Below, piece after piece: positions 40,092 to 49,917 of a stretch of 64,000 nt of DNA. The stretch's first letter is position 1, and the number at the start of each line of letters is the position of its first letter. Where the stretch lies: assembly GCF_900143525.1 (NCBI RefSeq), contig NZ_FREZ01000004.1, forward strand, positions 62,001-126,000, read 5' to 3'. The DNA is from Ruegeria sp. Alg231-54. Its GTDB lineage: Bacteria > Pseudomonadota > Alphaproteobacteria > Rhodobacterales > Rhodobacteraceae. Below the pieces are notes generated by a model. The model was not told the origin of the DNA. It searched no databases and worked only from the letters and a program-made list of their open reading frames with translations. The translations under genes were made by a program, and so were the position numbers.

Positions 40092-41101
40092 CCTCCGGAC
40101 CCCGAAACCTGATCACCGATGTTCCCGGCCTTTTGGTTGGAAACGCTCAGGATGATGCGCTCAAATCCGGTGTAACCGTTCTGACGGCCGCTGATCCGTT
40201 CACGGCCTCCGTTCACGTAATGGGCGGCGCGCCGGGCACGCGGGAAACCGACCTGTTGGCTCCCGACAAATCCGTATCGCGCGTGGATGCGATCGTATTG
40301 TCCGGCGGGTCGGCCTTTGGTCTGGATGCTTGTTCCGGGGTGGCCGACGCCCTGCGCACGCAACACCGCGGTTTTGAGGTTGGCAATGTCGTGGTCCCCA
40401 TCGTTCCGGGTGCAATCCTGTTTGACCTGCTTAACGGCGGCGACAAAGCGTGGGCAGAGAACCCCTATCGCGCGCTGGGGCGTCTCGCATTCGAGGGAGC
40501 GTCCGATCAGTTCGATCTGGGTACTGCTGGCGCAGGGACTGGTGCCTTGGCTGCCATGCAAAAGGGTGGGCTCGGATCCGCCTCGTTTGTGATGGAAAAC
40601 GGGGTCACGGTTGGCGCATTGGTTGCTGCCAATCCGCTCGGCAGTGTAACCACGCCGGGTGACCGTCATTTCTGGGCCGCTCCGTTTGAAATCGGCGACG
40701 AATTCGGAGAATTAGGGCCTGATTCCAACACGGGTCTTGGTCGTGTCTTGACCAGTCGCAAGGCCAAAGCAATGCGACCCGCCCAGCCGGACAAGGCCAA
40801 CACCACCATCGCAATTGTCGCCACTGACGCGGCGCTGTCCAAACCGCAATGCCACAGGTTGGCAGTGGCTGCCCATGACGGGATCGCGCGGGCGATTGTT
40901 CCCGCGCACACACCGGGCGATGGCGATCTGGTGTTCGGCGTCAGCACAGGCAGTCACGACCTTCCAGAGGCTGAACTGGGGCTTCTTGGCCATGTGGCTT
41001 CGATCTGTCTGTCGCGGGCCATCGCGCGGGCCGTATATCTTGCCTCGCCGGCGGCGGGGGATCTTTTACCCTGTTGGTCCGGCTTACATGACTTAAGTTA
41101 A
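40088..41101 (+). CDS. P1 family peptidase (DmpA/beta-aminopeptidase-like)
   Basis: 337 residues. Peptidases of this S58 family self-cleave before a Ser or Thr to give an N-terminal nucleophile. Conserved parts are LLVGNAQDDALKSGVTVL near the start, IVLSGGSAFGLDACSGVADALR in the middle and GTGALAAMQKGGLGSASF, where the cleavage before Ser in GSAS is expected. Ligands such as amide-blocked or beta-amino peptides are possible; the true substrate is unknown. ATG 40088 lacks a ribosome site but overlaps the stop of a small upstream frame. Confidence 0.85.
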   Translation: MTSGPRNLITDVPGLLVGNAQDDALKSGVTVLTAADPFTASVHVMGGAPGTRETDLLAPDKSVSRVDAIVLSGGSAFGLDACSGVADALRTQHRGFEVGNVVVPIVPGAILFDLLNGGDKAWAENPYRALGRLAFEGASDQFDLGTAGAGTGALAAMQKGGLGSASFVMENGVTVGALVAANPLGSVTTPGDRHFWAAPFEIGDEFGELGPDSNTGLGRVLTSRKAKAMRPAQPDKANTTIAIVATDAALSKPQCHRLAVAAHDGIARAIVPAHTPGDGDLVFGVSTGSHDLPEAELGLLGHVASICLSRAIARAVYLASPAAGDLLPCWSGLHDLS

Positions 41102-41214
41102 GGACGGCCTATATGCCGCAGTGGCACAGTGCCCTCGCGCGGCAATCTGCGCGTTGACTCTTTTTTGCGCCGACGGTCCATTCGGTGCAGCCAATTCGTA
41201 TCGGAGCAAAAGCT

Positions 41215-41628
41215 ATGAATCGCATTCTCGCGACCGCAATCGTCGGCCTTCTGGCCCTTCCCGCATATGCCGAAGGTGACGCCGAAGCCGGAAAGAAGAC
41301 TTTTAACAAGTGCAAATCCTGTCACCAGATTGCCGATCCTGAGGGTGAAGTCATCGTAAAGGGCGGTAAAACCGGTCCGAACCTGTATGGGATTGCAGGC
41401 CGGACCGCAGGCACCGTTGAAGAGTTCAAATATGGTGACAGCATCGTTGCCGCTGGTGAAAACGGTCTGGTCTGGGACGAAACGACATTCGTCGAATATG
41501 CAAAGGACCCCAAGGCGTTTCTGAAAGATTATCTGGGTGAAACCTCGGCCAAATCCAAAATGACCTTCAAGCTGAAGAAGGGTGCCGAGGATGTTTACGC
41601 CTATATCGTAAGTGTTTCTGGCGAATAA
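41215..41628 (+). CDS. cycA: cytochrome c2-type class I cytochrome c
   Basis: 137 residues from ATG 41215; ten extra codons upstream are not part of the signal. A signal peptide (about residues 1-20, LPAYAE) sends it to the periplasm. The haem motif CKSCH lies near residue 32, and the axial Met is in AKSKMTFKLKKGAED. The insertions match the large cytochromes c2 of Rhodobacter (TGPNLYGIAGRTAGT; LVWDETTFVEYAKDPKAFLKDYLGE). It shuttles electrons between the bc1 complex and cytochrome oxidases or reaction centres. No TGATCC promoter is visible here, unlike promoter P3 of Rhodobacter cycA. Confidence 0.9.
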   Translation: MNRILATAIVGLLALPAYAEGDAEAGKKTFNKCKSCHQIADPEGEVIVKGGKTGPNLYGIAGRTAGTVEEFKYGDSIVAAGENGLVWDETTFVEYAKDPKAFLKDYLGETSAKSKMTFKLKKGAEDVYAYIVSVSGE

Positions 41629-41660
41629 AACCGCAGACCAAACACCGTTTGAGGTTACAA

Positions 41661-41686
41661 AAGGCCGCAGCCCCTGCGGCCTTTCG
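41661..41686 (+). terminator. rho-independent terminator of cycA
   Basis: A ten-base perfect stem AAGGCCGCAG (41661-41670) and CTGCGGCCTT (41674-41683), three-base loop, followed by a short T run. It ends cycA before the idi promoter region. Confidence 0.8.
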
Positions 41687-41836
41687 TGCGCTTGATAACC
41701 GCGTTGAACAGCGCCAATTTGAAAGCGCGCGGTATTTCATGCATTGCACGCATAAATTCGCAGAGCCAAGCCGACCCGGTGGCAGCCAATTTCGAATTTC
41801 CGGCCCTTCGGGTGGATCGGCAGCAGGAGACGACAG

Positions 41837-42379
41837 ATGGGAATCATGATCCCGGCCTGGGTTGATGGCGAGTTGACCCCAGTGGACAAGCTTGAGGCGC
41901 ATGAAAAAGGCCTGCGGCACAAGGCGGTGTCTGTCTTTGTCGTGCGCGGGACCGAAATTTTGATGCAGCGTCGGGCTTTGGGCAAATATCATACCCCTGG
42001 CCTTTGGGCGAATACCTGCTGCACCCACCCCGACTGGGGTGAGACACCGTCTGTCTGCGCCGTGCGCAGGCTGCGCGAGGAATTGGGAATTACCGGGCTT
42101 TACCCGGAATACCGTCACCGGCTGGAGTATCACGCCGATGTCGGTAACAACATGATCGAGCATGAAGTGGTCGACATCTTTCTGGCCCACGTACGCGGCC
42201 CGCTGAAGATTGAGCCCAACCCGGAAGAGGTCATGGAAATTCGCTGGGTTGATTACCACGATCTTCTGGCCGAAGTGCAGCGCTATCCCGAGCGATTTAC
42301 ACCGTGGCTCAAGATCTATTTGCACAATCACGCCGACACTATTTTCGGACCTGATCTGATTATCTCGGCCACCTCCTGA
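41837..42379 (+). CDS. idi: isopentenyl-diphosphate delta-isomerase, type I
   Basis: 180 residues, normal size. It interconverts isopentenyl and dimethylallyl diphosphate for isoprenoid synthesis. Nudix-like fold with the catalytic [11 protein letters not shown] (Cys) and the Nudix-derived [10 protein letters not shown] variant ([12 protein letters not shown]), and HEVVDIF with the second catalytic Glu. AGGAG precedes ATG 41837. It is separated from cycA by a terminator and followed 47 bases later by smpB. No other carotenoid or isoprenoid genes are in the window. Confidence 0.93.
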   Translation: MGIMIPAWVDGELTPVDKLEAHEKGLRHKAVSVFVVRGTEILMQRRALGKYHTPGLWANTCCTHPDWGETPSVCAVRRLREELGITGLYPEYRHRLEYHADVGNNMIEHEVVDIFLAHVRGPLKIEPNPEEVMEIRWVDYHDLLAEVQRYPERFTPWLKIYLHNHADTIFGPDLIISATS

Positions 42380-42426
42380 CGGCTACGCCTTGCAAGGGCC
42401 GCCCAAGCCGCATAGATCAACGCGTC

Positions 42427-42903
42427 ATGGCTAAGCAAAAGACAGACCCGAATTACAAAGTCATCGCCGAAAACCGGCGCGCACGCTTCGATTACGCAAT
42501 CGAGGACGATCTTGAGTGCGGCATCATGCTGGAAGGGTCCGAGGTCAAATCCCTGCGCGTAGGTGGGACGAACATCGCCGAAAGCTATGCCTCGGTCGAT
42601 GATGGCGAGCTGTGGCTGGTCAACAGCTATATCGCCCCCTACGAGCAAGCCAAATCGTTCAAGCACGAGGAACGCCGCCGGCGCAAACTGCTGGTGTCAC
42701 GTAAGGAATTGTCGAACCTGTGGAACGCGACCCAGCGCAAAGGCATGACACTGGTGCCGCTGGTTCTGTATTTCAACCACAAGGGCAAGGCCAAGATCAA
42801 AATCGGTATCGCCAAGGGTAAGAAAAACCACGACAAGCGCGAAACCCAGGCCAAGCGTGACTGGTCACGACAAAAGCAGCGGTTGATGAAGGATCATAGC
42901 TGA
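42427..42903 (+). CDS. smpB: SsrA-binding protein SmpB
   Basis: 158 residues. SmpB binds tmRNA and delivers it to stalled ribosomes for trans-translation. Conserved motifs are [31 protein letters not shown] and the beta-barrel segments [26 protein letters not shown], then the C-terminal basic tail [26 protein letters not shown], which folds into a helix in the mRNA channel. tmRNA itself (ssrA) is not in the window. Convergent with glpK. Confidence 0.95.
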   Translation: MAKQKTDPNYKVIAENRRARFDYAIEDDLECGIMLEGSEVKSLRVGGTNIAESYASVDDGELWLVNSYIAPYEQAKSFKHEERRRRKLLVSRKELSNLWNATQRKGMTLVPLVLYFNHKGKAKIKIGIAKGKKNHDKRETQAKRDWSRQKQRLMKDHS

Positions 42904-42916
42904 TCCTTCATACCTC

Positions 42917-44395
42917 TCAGAACGCCATCGCAGCTGATACCGCACGTTTCCAGCGGTCATAGGCGGCATCACGCTCTTTGGCAGAGAGTTCCGGTTCGAA
43001 CCGGCGATCCAGCGCCCAGGTTTCCGCAAATCCCTGTTGATCCGGATAAACGCCTGCGCGCATACCGGCCAGCCAGGCCGCGCCCAATGCGGTGGTTTCC
43101 TGCATTACCGGCCGGTCAACCTCGGCACCCAGGTAGTCCGACAATCCCTGCATCGCCCAGTTCGACGCGCTGGCGCCACCGTCGACACGCAGGATAACGT
43201 CGGTATCTGCACCCCAGTCGCCCTGCATGGCGTGCCACAGATCGCGCGTCTGGTATGCGATACTTTCCAGCGTGGCCTTGGCAAATTCGGCACGGCCTGA
43301 ATTCCGGGTCAGACCGAACACCGCGCCACGGCAATCGGGTTTCCAATAGGGCGCGCCGAGGCCGGTAAAGGCGGGCACCAGCACGACATGCTGGTTCGGG
43401 TCTGCCTTTTGGGCCAGCTCGCCACTTTCCGGGGCGTTCTCGATGATCTGCAACGCGTCGCGCAGCCATTGCACGGCAGCCCCGGCCACAAAGATTGACC
43501 CTTCCAGCGCATAGGTCCGTTTGCCGTCCAATTGATAAGCGATGGTCGTCAACAGGCGGTTCTTAGACTCGACGGGCTTATCCCCTGTGTTCAGCAGAGC
43601 AAAACAACCGGTGCCATAGGTGGATTTCATCATGCCGGGTTGGAAGCAGGCCTGACCGATGGTGGCGGCCTGTTGATCACCGGCAACACCAAGAATCGGG
43701 ATATTTCCCCCAAATAGAGTCGTATTTCCAAAATCCGAGGCGCAATCATGAACCTGGGGCAGCATGTTCATCGGCACGTCCAGCAAATCACAAATCTCGG
43801 CGCTCCACTCGCCTTTGTGGATGTCGAACAGAAGCGTGCGCGCCGCGTTGGTGGCATCTGTCGCGTGGCTGCGCCCTTCTGTCAGGCGCCAGATCAGGAA
43901 ACTGTCGATGGTGCCGAACATCAGCTCTCCGGCCTCGGCCCGGTCCCGCGCACCCGGCACGGCGTCCAGCAACCATTTAACTTTGGTGCCCGAGAAATAG
44001 GGGTCCAGCAGCAGCCCGGTCTGGGCGGTCACGTCATCCTCGCACCCGGCCTGCTTGTAGCGCGCGCAGATCTCAGCAGTACGACGGTCCTGCCAGACGA
44101 TCGCGTTGTGAATTGGCGCACCTGAAGCGCGGTCCCAGACAACAGTTGTTTCTCGCTGGTTGGTGATGCCGATGCCAGCGATCTGATCGGAGGTCACTCC
44201 GGTGCTGTCCATAACCTCGCGACACACGCGTAGAACGCTGTTCCAGATTTCCTCGGCATCATGTTCGACCCAGCCTTCCTGCGGGAAGTGCTGAGTGAAT
44301 TCGTGCTGTGCGGTGCCCGCGCGCTGCATCTCTGCGTCGAACAGAATTGCCCGCGATGATGTGGTGCCCTGATCAATGGCAAGAATGTAAGTCAT
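42917..44395 (-). CDS. glpK: glycerol kinase
   Basis: 492 residues, the family length. It phosphorylates glycerol with ATP to sn-glycerol 3-phosphate. FGGY features: N-terminal [45 protein letters not shown], and [23 protein letters not shown] near the C-terminus. The substrate-binding residues ([12 protein letters not shown]) are conserved. No glpD, glpF or glpR neighbour is present; the gene is isolated. There is no obvious ribosome site, and no known operator can be picked out. Confidence 0.95.
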   Translation of the reverse strand: MTYILAIDQGTTSSRAILFDAEMQRAGTAQHEFTQHFPQEGWVEHDAEEIWNSVLRVCREVMDSTGVTSDQIAGIGITNQRETTVVWDRASGAPIHNAIVWQDRRTAEICARYKQAGCEDDVTAQTGLLLDPYFSGTKVKWLLDAVPGARDRAEAGELMFGTIDSFLIWRLTEGRSHATDATNAARTLLFDIHKGEWSAEICDLLDVPMNMLPQVHDCASDFGNTTLFGGNIPILGVAGDQQAATIGQACFQPGMMKSTYGTGCFALLNTGDKPVESKNRLLTTIAYQLDGKRTYALEGSIFVAGAAVQWLRDALQIIENAPESGELAQKADPNQHVVLVPAFTGLGAPYWKPDCRGAVFGLTRNSGRAEFAKATLESIAYQTRDLWHAMQGDWGADTDVILRVDGGASASNWAMQGLSDYLGAEVDRPVMQETTALGAAWLAGMRAGVYPDQQGFAETWALDRRFEPELSAKERDAAYDRWKRAVSAAMAF

Positions 44396-44462
44396 GCCTG
44401 CGCCCCCCGTCGTTTGGTTTTGCGGGACTTTAGCGCAAACAATGACGAACGTGCCAGTGTGT

Positions 44463-45305
44463 TCAGACAGGAATATTGTCGATCAGCCGCACACCATCCG
44501 CCCAGGCTGCTACGAACAGGCGGGCAGGCCGGTTTGCGTGGGTTATTGGGTCCAGCGTTTCGGCACACCGCAGTTGAATATATTCCACCTGCGTGAAGCC
44601 CGCGGCCAGCAGATCGATCTCGGCCTGTGCAGCCAAAGGATCAAACTGCGCGCCGTCATTCAGGGCGGCTGCCAATTCCCGCATGATCCGGTTTTTGTGG
44701 GCGGCAATATCCAGCCCCTCGGACGACAATCTCAGATTGCGCGATGACATGGCCAGACCCGAAGGCTCGCGCACCGTTGGGCATCCAACAACCTCGGTCG
44801 GAATGTCCAGATCGCGGGCCATTCGGGTCACGATCATCAGCTGTTGATAGTCTTTTTCCCCGAAATAGGCCCGATCTGCCTGCGTTTGCAGGAACAGTTT
44901 GGCCACAACTGTGGCAACGCCGTCGAAATGTCCGGGACGGAATTCACCTTCCATCACATCGGTCAGGCCCGCGACGGAAACGGTGGTGGCAAAGCCCTGC
45001 GGGTAAATCTCTTCGGGTTCCGGCACGTAGATCGCATCAACGCCGTAGGGGGCCAGTTTCTGCGCATCCTCGTTCTCGGTGCGCGGGTACTTTGCCAGAT
45101 CCTCGGGGTTGTTGAACTGTTTGGGGTTCACAAAGATCGTGACGATCACCCGGTCACAACCTGCCTTTGCGGCCTCGACCAGCGACAGATGCCCCTGATG
45201 CAGCGCGCCCATGGTCGGAACCACGCCGATCTCTTCACCCTTCCGCGTCCATTCCGAGGTCAAGGCACGCAGGTCGGCCAGACGGCGAAATATTGGGGCG
45301 GTCAT
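44463..45305 (-). CDS. panC: pantoate--beta-alanine ligase
   Basis: 280 residues. It joins pantoate to beta-alanine with ATP in pantothenate and CoA synthesis, in the cytoplasm. Class I nucleotidyl-transferase features: [19 protein letters not shown] (the HxGH-type HQGH motif), [35 protein letters not shown] and MSSRNLRLS. Start ATG 45305 overlaps the panB stop as ATGA, so the two are coupled and form the panBC operon. panD is not here. Confidence 0.95.
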   Translation of the reverse strand: MTAPIFRRLADLRALTSEWTRKGEEIGVVPTMGALHQGHLSLVEAAKAGCDRVIVTIFVNPKQFNNPEDLAKYPRTENEDAQKLAPYGVDAIYVPEPEEIYPQGFATTVSVAGLTDVMEGEFRPGHFDGVATVVAKLFLQTQADRAYFGEKDYQQLMIVTRMARDLDIPTEVVGCPTVREPSGLAMSSRNLRLSSEGLDIAAHKNRIMRELAAALNDGAQFDPLAAQAEIDLLAAGFTQVEYIQLRCAETLDPITHANRPARLFVAAWADGVRLIDNIPV

Positions 45306-46141
45306 GTCTTTGGTCCTTTGCTCGGGGCCTGATCGGAAAAGACGTGTTCGTCCGCTGGAAAGGTTCGTGCGCGCACCTCGGCAGCATATTCGGCAATGGC
45401 GGCTTCGGCCAATGGGCCAAGCTCAGCATAGCGTTTGACGAATTTCGGTTTGAAGGCGGTGAAAAAGCCAACCATGTCGTCGACAACCAGAATCTGACCG
45501 TCGCACCCCGCCGAGGCTCCGATTCCGATTGTCGGAATCTCGATTTCATCGGTGATCTGGTCGGCCAGTTTCTGCGGCACTTTTTCAAGAACGACCGAGA
45601 ACGCGCCCGCCTCGGCCACAGCGCGGGCATCTTCCAGTACAGCCTCGGCCTGTTCGTCGCGACCCTGAACCTTATATCCGCCAAGTGTGTTGATCGATTG
45701 CGGCGTCAGGCCGATATGCGCCATCACCGGAATCCCACGCTTGACCAGAAATCGGATGGTCTCGGCCATCTCGACGCCGCCTTCCAGCTTAACCGCGCCC
45801 GCGCTGGTTTCAGACATCAATTGGGCGGCATTGCGGAAGGCCTCGGCAGGTGAGTGCTCGTAACTGGCGAAGGGCATGTCGATGACCATCATCGCACTTT
45901 CCAGACCGCGCGACACGGCCTGACCATGCATCACCATCATCTCCATCGTCACGCCCAGCGTCGATTCCAGCCCGTGCAACACCATGCCGACGCTGTCGCC
46001 CACCAAAACGAAATCACAATGATCATCCATCAACCGCGCCATCGGCGTGGTGTAGGCTGTCAGACTGACCAGCGGCTCGCCGCCTTTGCGGGCGCGGATA
46101 TCCTGTGCATTCGGGGCTTTTTTGCGGGCGGTGGCGCTCAT
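45302..46141 (-). CDS. panB: 3-methyl-2-oxobutanoate hydroxymethyltransferase
   Basis: 279 residues from ATG 46141, which follows GGAGGAG at six bases. It adds the hydroxymethyl group of 5,10-methylene-tetrahydrofolate to ketoisovalerate, the first step to pantoate. Family motifs: [33 protein letters not shown] (metal-binding Asp), [44 protein letters not shown] and [21 protein letters not shown]. First gene of the panBC unit. Confidence 0.95.
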   Translation of the reverse strand: MSATARKKAPNAQDIRARKGGEPLVSLTAYTTPMARLMDDHCDFVLVGDSVGMVLHGLESTLGVTMEMMVMHGQAVSRGLESAMMVIDMPFASYEHSPAEAFRNAAQLMSETSAGAVKLEGGVEMAETIRFLVKRGIPVMAHIGLTPQSINTLGGYKVQGRDEQAEAVLEDARAVAEAGAFSVVLEKVPQKLADQITDEIEIPTIGIGASAGCDGQILVVDDMVGFFTAFKPKFVKRYAELGPLAEAAIAEYAAEVRARTFPADEHVFSDQAPSKGPKT

Positions 46142-46310
46142 TGTCGCTCCTCCGGTTGTCATGTTGCAGCGCGGCATAACAGATGGGAGCGGGCTATAGA
46201 AACCCCGGTTGCGCGAACATTTCCTTGAATGACCTAAGGTTTAAAGGGAAGTTGGGTGCAGTACGGCCCAAAAAAACGCAGGTTTCCATTTTCAGTGGGG
46301 AGTAATTTAC

Positions 46311-47798
46311 ATGACAAAGCAGACATTTCGGTCCTTTGCTTCGGTGCTGGCGGTTAGCGCCAGCCTGTTTGGTACACAGGTTTTCGCTAAATCCGACATT
46401 ACCATAGCGTTGCAACTAGAGCCGCCGCATCTGGACCCGACCAGTGCCGCAGCGCAGGCCATCGATTCGGTGGTTTACACCAATATCTTCGAGGGCCTGA
46501 CCCGCTTTATGGGTGACGGATCGGTGGTTCCTGGTCTGGCTGAAGGCTGGGAAATCTCGGATGATGGCAAGGTCTATACCTTCAAGCTGCACGATGGGGT
46601 TACCTTCCACGACGGCACCACGATGGATGCCGAGGACGTCAAGTTCAGCCTAGACCGCGCCCGATCCGAGGATAGCGCAAATGCGCAAAAAGCCCTGTTT
46701 GCCGGGATTGAAAACATCGAGGTGGTCGACCCGTTGACCGTCAAGGTGACCCTGTCTGAGCCAAACGGGAATTTCCTGTTCAACCTGGCCTGGGGTGATG
46801 CGGTTATTGTCGCGCCCGAAAGCATCGAGGGCATCAAGACCAACCCCGTCGGAACCGGCGCATTTACCTTTGGTGAATGGGTGCAGGGCGACAGTATCAC
46901 CCTGAACCGCAACCCAGAATATTGGGGCGATCGGCCTGCGTTAGAGACTGCTACGTTCAAGTTTATCTCGGACCCGACGGCGGCTTTTGCGGCCATGATG
47001 GCCGAGGATATCGACGTGTTCGACAATTTCCCTGCGCCGGAAAACCTGCCGCAATTTGAGGCTGATCCGCGCTTTCAGGTGCTTGTCGGTTCGACTGAAG
47101 GGGAAACCATCCTGTCCACCAATAACAAGATGCCACCCTTCGATGATATCCAAGTGCGTCAGGCATTGGCCCACGCGATTGACCGTCAGGCGATCATCGA
47201 CGGAGCAATGTTTGGCTACGGTACGCCCATCGGCACCCATTTCGCGCCGCACAATCCGGCTTATGTCGATCTGACTGGGAACTCGGCCTACGACCCCCAA
47301 AAGGCTGCTAAGATGTTGGCTGATGCTGGGTATGCCGACGGGTTTGAGACGACGCTGCATTTGCCGCCCCCATCCTATGCCCGGCGCGGGGGCGAAATCG
47401 TCGCCGCTCAGTTGGCCGAGGTCGGGATCACGGCCAATATCGTCAACGTCGAATGGGCCCAGTGGCTGGAATCGGTGTTCAAAGGAAAGGACTTTGGTCT
47501 AACCATCGTCAGTCATACCGAGCCTATGGATATCGGGATCTATGCGCGCCCTGACTATTACTTCCAGTATGACAGCACCGATTTCCAGGCGCTGATGGAC
47601 ACGCTGAATTCAACGACAGACCCCGAAGAACGCACCCGTCTGCTGGGTGAGGCGCAGCGCCTGATCGCAGACGACTACGTCAACGGGTATCTGTTCCAGC
47701 TGGCCAAGCTGGGCGTGGCCAAAGCCGGAGTTCGGGGCCTGTGGGAAAACGCGCCCACGGCCGCAATCGATCTGACGCAGATCAGCTGGTCCGAGTGA
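46311..47798 (+). CDS. ABC transporter substrate-binding protein, family 5 (peptide/nickel type)
   Basis: 495 residues with a signal peptide (about 1-24). SBP_bac_5 features: SDITIALQLEPPHLDPTSAAAQAIDSVVYTNIFEGL, PGLAEGWEISDDGKVYTFKLHDGVTFHDGTTMDAEDVKFSLDRA and GTGAFTFGEWVQGDSITLNRNPEYWGD. It should bind an oligopeptide or small organic ligand in the periplasm and deliver it to the permeases at 48970 and 49914. Ligand cannot be told. It is the first gene of the operon; a hairpin at 47807-47830 follows its stop, and the ion-channel gene comes next. Confidence 0.93.
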   Translation: MTKQTFRSFASVLAVSASLFGTQVFAKSDITIALQLEPPHLDPTSAAAQAIDSVVYTNIFEGLTRFMGDGSVVPGLAEGWEISDDGKVYTFKLHDGVTFHDGTTMDAEDVKFSLDRARSEDSANAQKALFAGIENIEVVDPLTVKVTLSEPNGNFLFNLAWGDAVIVAPESIEGIKTNPVGTGAFTFGEWVQGDSITLNRNPEYWGDRPALETATFKFISDPTAAFAAMMAEDIDVFDNFPAPENLPQFEADPRFQVLVGSTEGETILSTNNKMPPFDDIQVRQALAHAIDRQAIIDGAMFGYGTPIGTHFAPHNPAYVDLTGNSAYDPQKAAKMLADAGYADGFETTLHLPPPSYARRGGEIVAAQLAEVGITANIVNVEWAQWLESVFKGKDFGLTIVSHTEPMDIGIYARPDYYFQYDSTDFQALMDTLNSTTDPEERTRLLGEAQRLIADDYVNGYLFQLAKLGVAKAGVRGLWENAPTAAIDLTQISWSE

Positions 47799-47806
47799 CT
47801 CAAGGC

Positions 47807-47830
47807 AGGGGCCGCTGGTTCACGGCCCTT
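47807..47830 (+). terminator. hairpin after the binding-protein gene (attenuator-like)
   Basis: An eight-base stem AGGGGCCG (47807-47814) with CGGCCCTT (47823-47830), loop of eight, no T run beyond TT. Such hairpins after binding-protein genes often stabilise that message and reduce readthrough into downstream genes, here into the ion channel and permeases. Confidence 0.45.
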
Positions 47831-47858
47831 GCATTTAATGTTGTCGAGTGAGCCAAGG

Positions 47859-48929
47859 ATGATTTTGTTTCGTGTCCTGTTTCTGGTTTTTGTGACCGTT
47901 GCCCTGGCGGCAACGACTGTGGAACCGGTTGTGGCGCAGAACATTCTGGACAGTCGGTTGGATACACCTATCGGGACGCCAGAGAACCCGCTGGATGTTG
48001 GCATCGGTATTCGAATCGATCAGATCACCAGCGTTGACCAGAAGGCCGAAAACTACGGTGCCGTGGTTGTGCTGCGTGTTGAGTGGACCGACCCTGCGTT
48101 GGCTTTTGACCGGCAAGAGCTGGGGCGCGATTTCCGGGTTTTCAACCCCCCGGCGCTGGCCGATCATGCCGCTGAGATCGGGACGGTGGTACCAGCATTC
48201 GTCATTCACAACCAACAATCCAACAAGTGGATTCACGAAGCCGCCGCCTCTCTGCGATATGACGGGCGGGTGTTGTATGTCGAGAAATCCTCGCTGACAT
48301 TACAGGCCCCACATTTCGATTTTCGGAAATACCCTTTCGACACACAGGAGTTTCATTTCGAGGTCGTTTCGATCTTTCCATCCCAATATGTGTCCTATCA
48401 TCCGATGAACGAGTTCTCGGGCCTTGGTGACCTGCTGGGCGAAGAAGAGTGGATTCTGGATAATGCGCGACTTAAAACCTCACGGGTCACGGGCCTTTCC
48501 GGTCAGGACAGCGATCAGGTTGCGCTGATTTTCGAAGGTCACCGGCATCTGACCTACTATGTCATTCGGGTGTTTCTGCCGATGCTGGTGCTGATCTCGG
48601 TTGGCTGGGCACTGTTCTTTCTGGATGAATACCGCAGACGGATCGAAATTGCCGGCGGAAACTTGCTGGTATTTGTGGCTTTCAACTGGGCGATTTCTGC
48701 TGATCTGCCAAAGCTTGGATACCTGACATTTCTGGATTTCGTTCTGCAATGCATGTTCCTGATGACCGGGGCATTGATTGTGTTCAATGTCGCCTTGCGC
48801 AGGCTCAAAGTCTCGGGTCGCGAATCCGGGGCGCGCAAGCTGGATAACTACGCCATCAAGTGGATTTACCCGCTGGGTTACGCCGCAATCGTTGGCTATG
48901 CGGTTTTTGCCTATCTTCTGGTTCCATAG
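47859..48929 (+). CDS. pentameric ligand-gated ion channel (Cys-loop receptor homologue)
   Basis: 356 residues from ATG 47859, which opens a signal peptide MILFRVLFLVFVTVALAATTVEPVVAQ; a TTG or ATG further upstream is less likely. The extracellular ligand-binding domain (about residues 30-230) carries the family's YPFDTQEFHFEVVS, the equivalent of the FPFDxQ loop; as in other prokaryotic members there are no Cys-loop cysteines. Four membrane helices follow: TM1 YYVIRVFLPMLVLISVGWALFF, TM2 with GGNLLVFVAFNWAISADLPK, TM3 LTFLDFVLQCMFLMTGALIVFNV and TM4 at the C-terminus (YPLGYAAIVGYAVFAYLL). It lies inside the ABC importer operon between the binding protein and permeases. Confidence 0.88.
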   Translation: MILFRVLFLVFVTVALAATTVEPVVAQNILDSRLDTPIGTPENPLDVGIGIRIDQITSVDQKAENYGAVVVLRVEWTDPALAFDRQELGRDFRVFNPPALADHAAEIGTVVPAFVIHNQQSNKWIHEAAASLRYDGRVLYVEKSSLTLQAPHFDFRKYPFDTQEFHFEVVSIFPSQYVSYHPMNEFSGLGDLLGEEEWILDNARLKTSRVTGLSGQDSDQVALIFEGHRHLTYYVIRVFLPMLVLISVGWALFFLDEYRRRIEIAGGNLLVFVAFNWAISADLPKLGYLTFLDFVLQCMFLMTGALIVFNVALRRLKVSGRESGARKLDNYAIKWIYPLGYAAIVGYAVFAYLLVP

Positions 48930-48969
48930 GTGCTGGACCGGCAGCGCGTGCGCCCCTAACGTGGCCTCG

Positions 48970-49917
48970 ATGCTTCGCTATGCCCTCAAACGTCTGATAT
49001 CGCTGGTGATCAGCCTCGCCGTCGCCTCGGTGGTCATATTTGCCGTGATTGAGGTGGCGCCTGGCGATCCGGCGTCATTCATGCTGGGCGTCAATGCTCA
49101 AGAAGATACGCTTGCCGCCCTACGGGCCGAATTGGGTTTGGACGTTTCCAAGCTGCAGCGGTATTTCAATTGGGTTGGCGGGATGATGGTGGGGGATTTC
49201 GGAACCTCTTACACCTATCGCACGCCAGTATCGCAGATGATCGCGGATCGGCTGTGGGTCTCGCTGCCTCTGGCGCTGTATGCGCTGACCCTGTCCACCG
49301 CGATAGCGTTTCCGGTAGGCATCTACGCCGCCGCGCGCCGGGGCAAACCGGGCGATCTGACGGTGATGGGGGCCACACAGCTGGGCATTGCGGTGCCGAA
49401 TTTCTGGTTCGCTATGATGCTGGTTCTGGTCTTCGCTATCAACCTGCGCTGGTTCAATGCCGGAGGGTTCGTAGGCTGGGACAAGGGGCTTTGGGCAGGG
49501 CTACATTCCCTGACACTGCCGGCCATCGCGCTGGCCCTGCCGCAGGCGGCCATTCTGGCGCGGGTGATGCGGTCGTCTTTGTTGGATATTCTGGGTGAGG
49601 ATTTCATGCGTACCGCACGTGCCAAGGGGTTGTCGCGGCGTCAGGCGTTGTGGCGGCACGGGGTGCGCAACGCGCTGATCCCGGTCCTGACCATCATCGG
49701 GTTACAGTTTTCCTTCCTGCTGGCGGGATCAATCATCATCGAACAAGTTTTTTATCTGCCCGGCCTCGGACGATTGGTGTTTCAGGCAATCTCGGCCCGC
49801 GATCTGATTGTGGTGGAATCCGTGGTGATGCTGCTGGTCTTTGCGGTCATCACCGTGAACTTTCTGGTCGATCTTGCCTATGCCGCCGTTGATCCAAGGT
49901 TAAGGAGCCGGACATGA
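48970..49917 (+). CDS. ABC transporter permease, DppB/OppB type
   Basis: 315 residues from ATG 48970 (a GTG at 48961 is an alternative). Six membrane helices, with ISLVISLAVASVVIFAVIEVAPGDPASFMLG at the start and the EAA-loop GEDFMRTARAKGLSRRQALWRHGVRNALIPV, which contacts the ATPase. Ending DLAYAAVDPRLRS is typical of DppB. It forms a heterodimer with the product at 49914. Starts 40 bases after the ion-channel stop and overlaps the second permease (ATGA). Confidence 0.93.
   Translation: MLRYALKRLISLVISLAVASVVIFAVIEVAPGDPASFMLGVNAQEDTLAALRAELGLDVSKLQRYFNWVGGMMVGDFGTSYTYRTPVSQMIADRLWVSLPLALYALTLSTAIAFPVGIYAAARRGKPGDLTVMGATQLGIAVPNFWFAMMLVLVFAINLRWFNAGGFVGWDKGLWAGLHSLTLPAIALALPQAAILARVMRSSLLDILGEDFMRTARAKGLSRRQALWRHGVRNALIPVLTIIGLQFSFLLAGSIIIEQVFYLPGLGRLVFQAISARDLIVVESVVMLLVFAVITVNFLVDLAYAAVDPRLRSRT

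Noticed and set aside
42985-43010. GGTTCGAA-type tRNA T-loop-like sequence
   Set aside because: It lies within the glpK coding region, without acceptor or anticodon stems.
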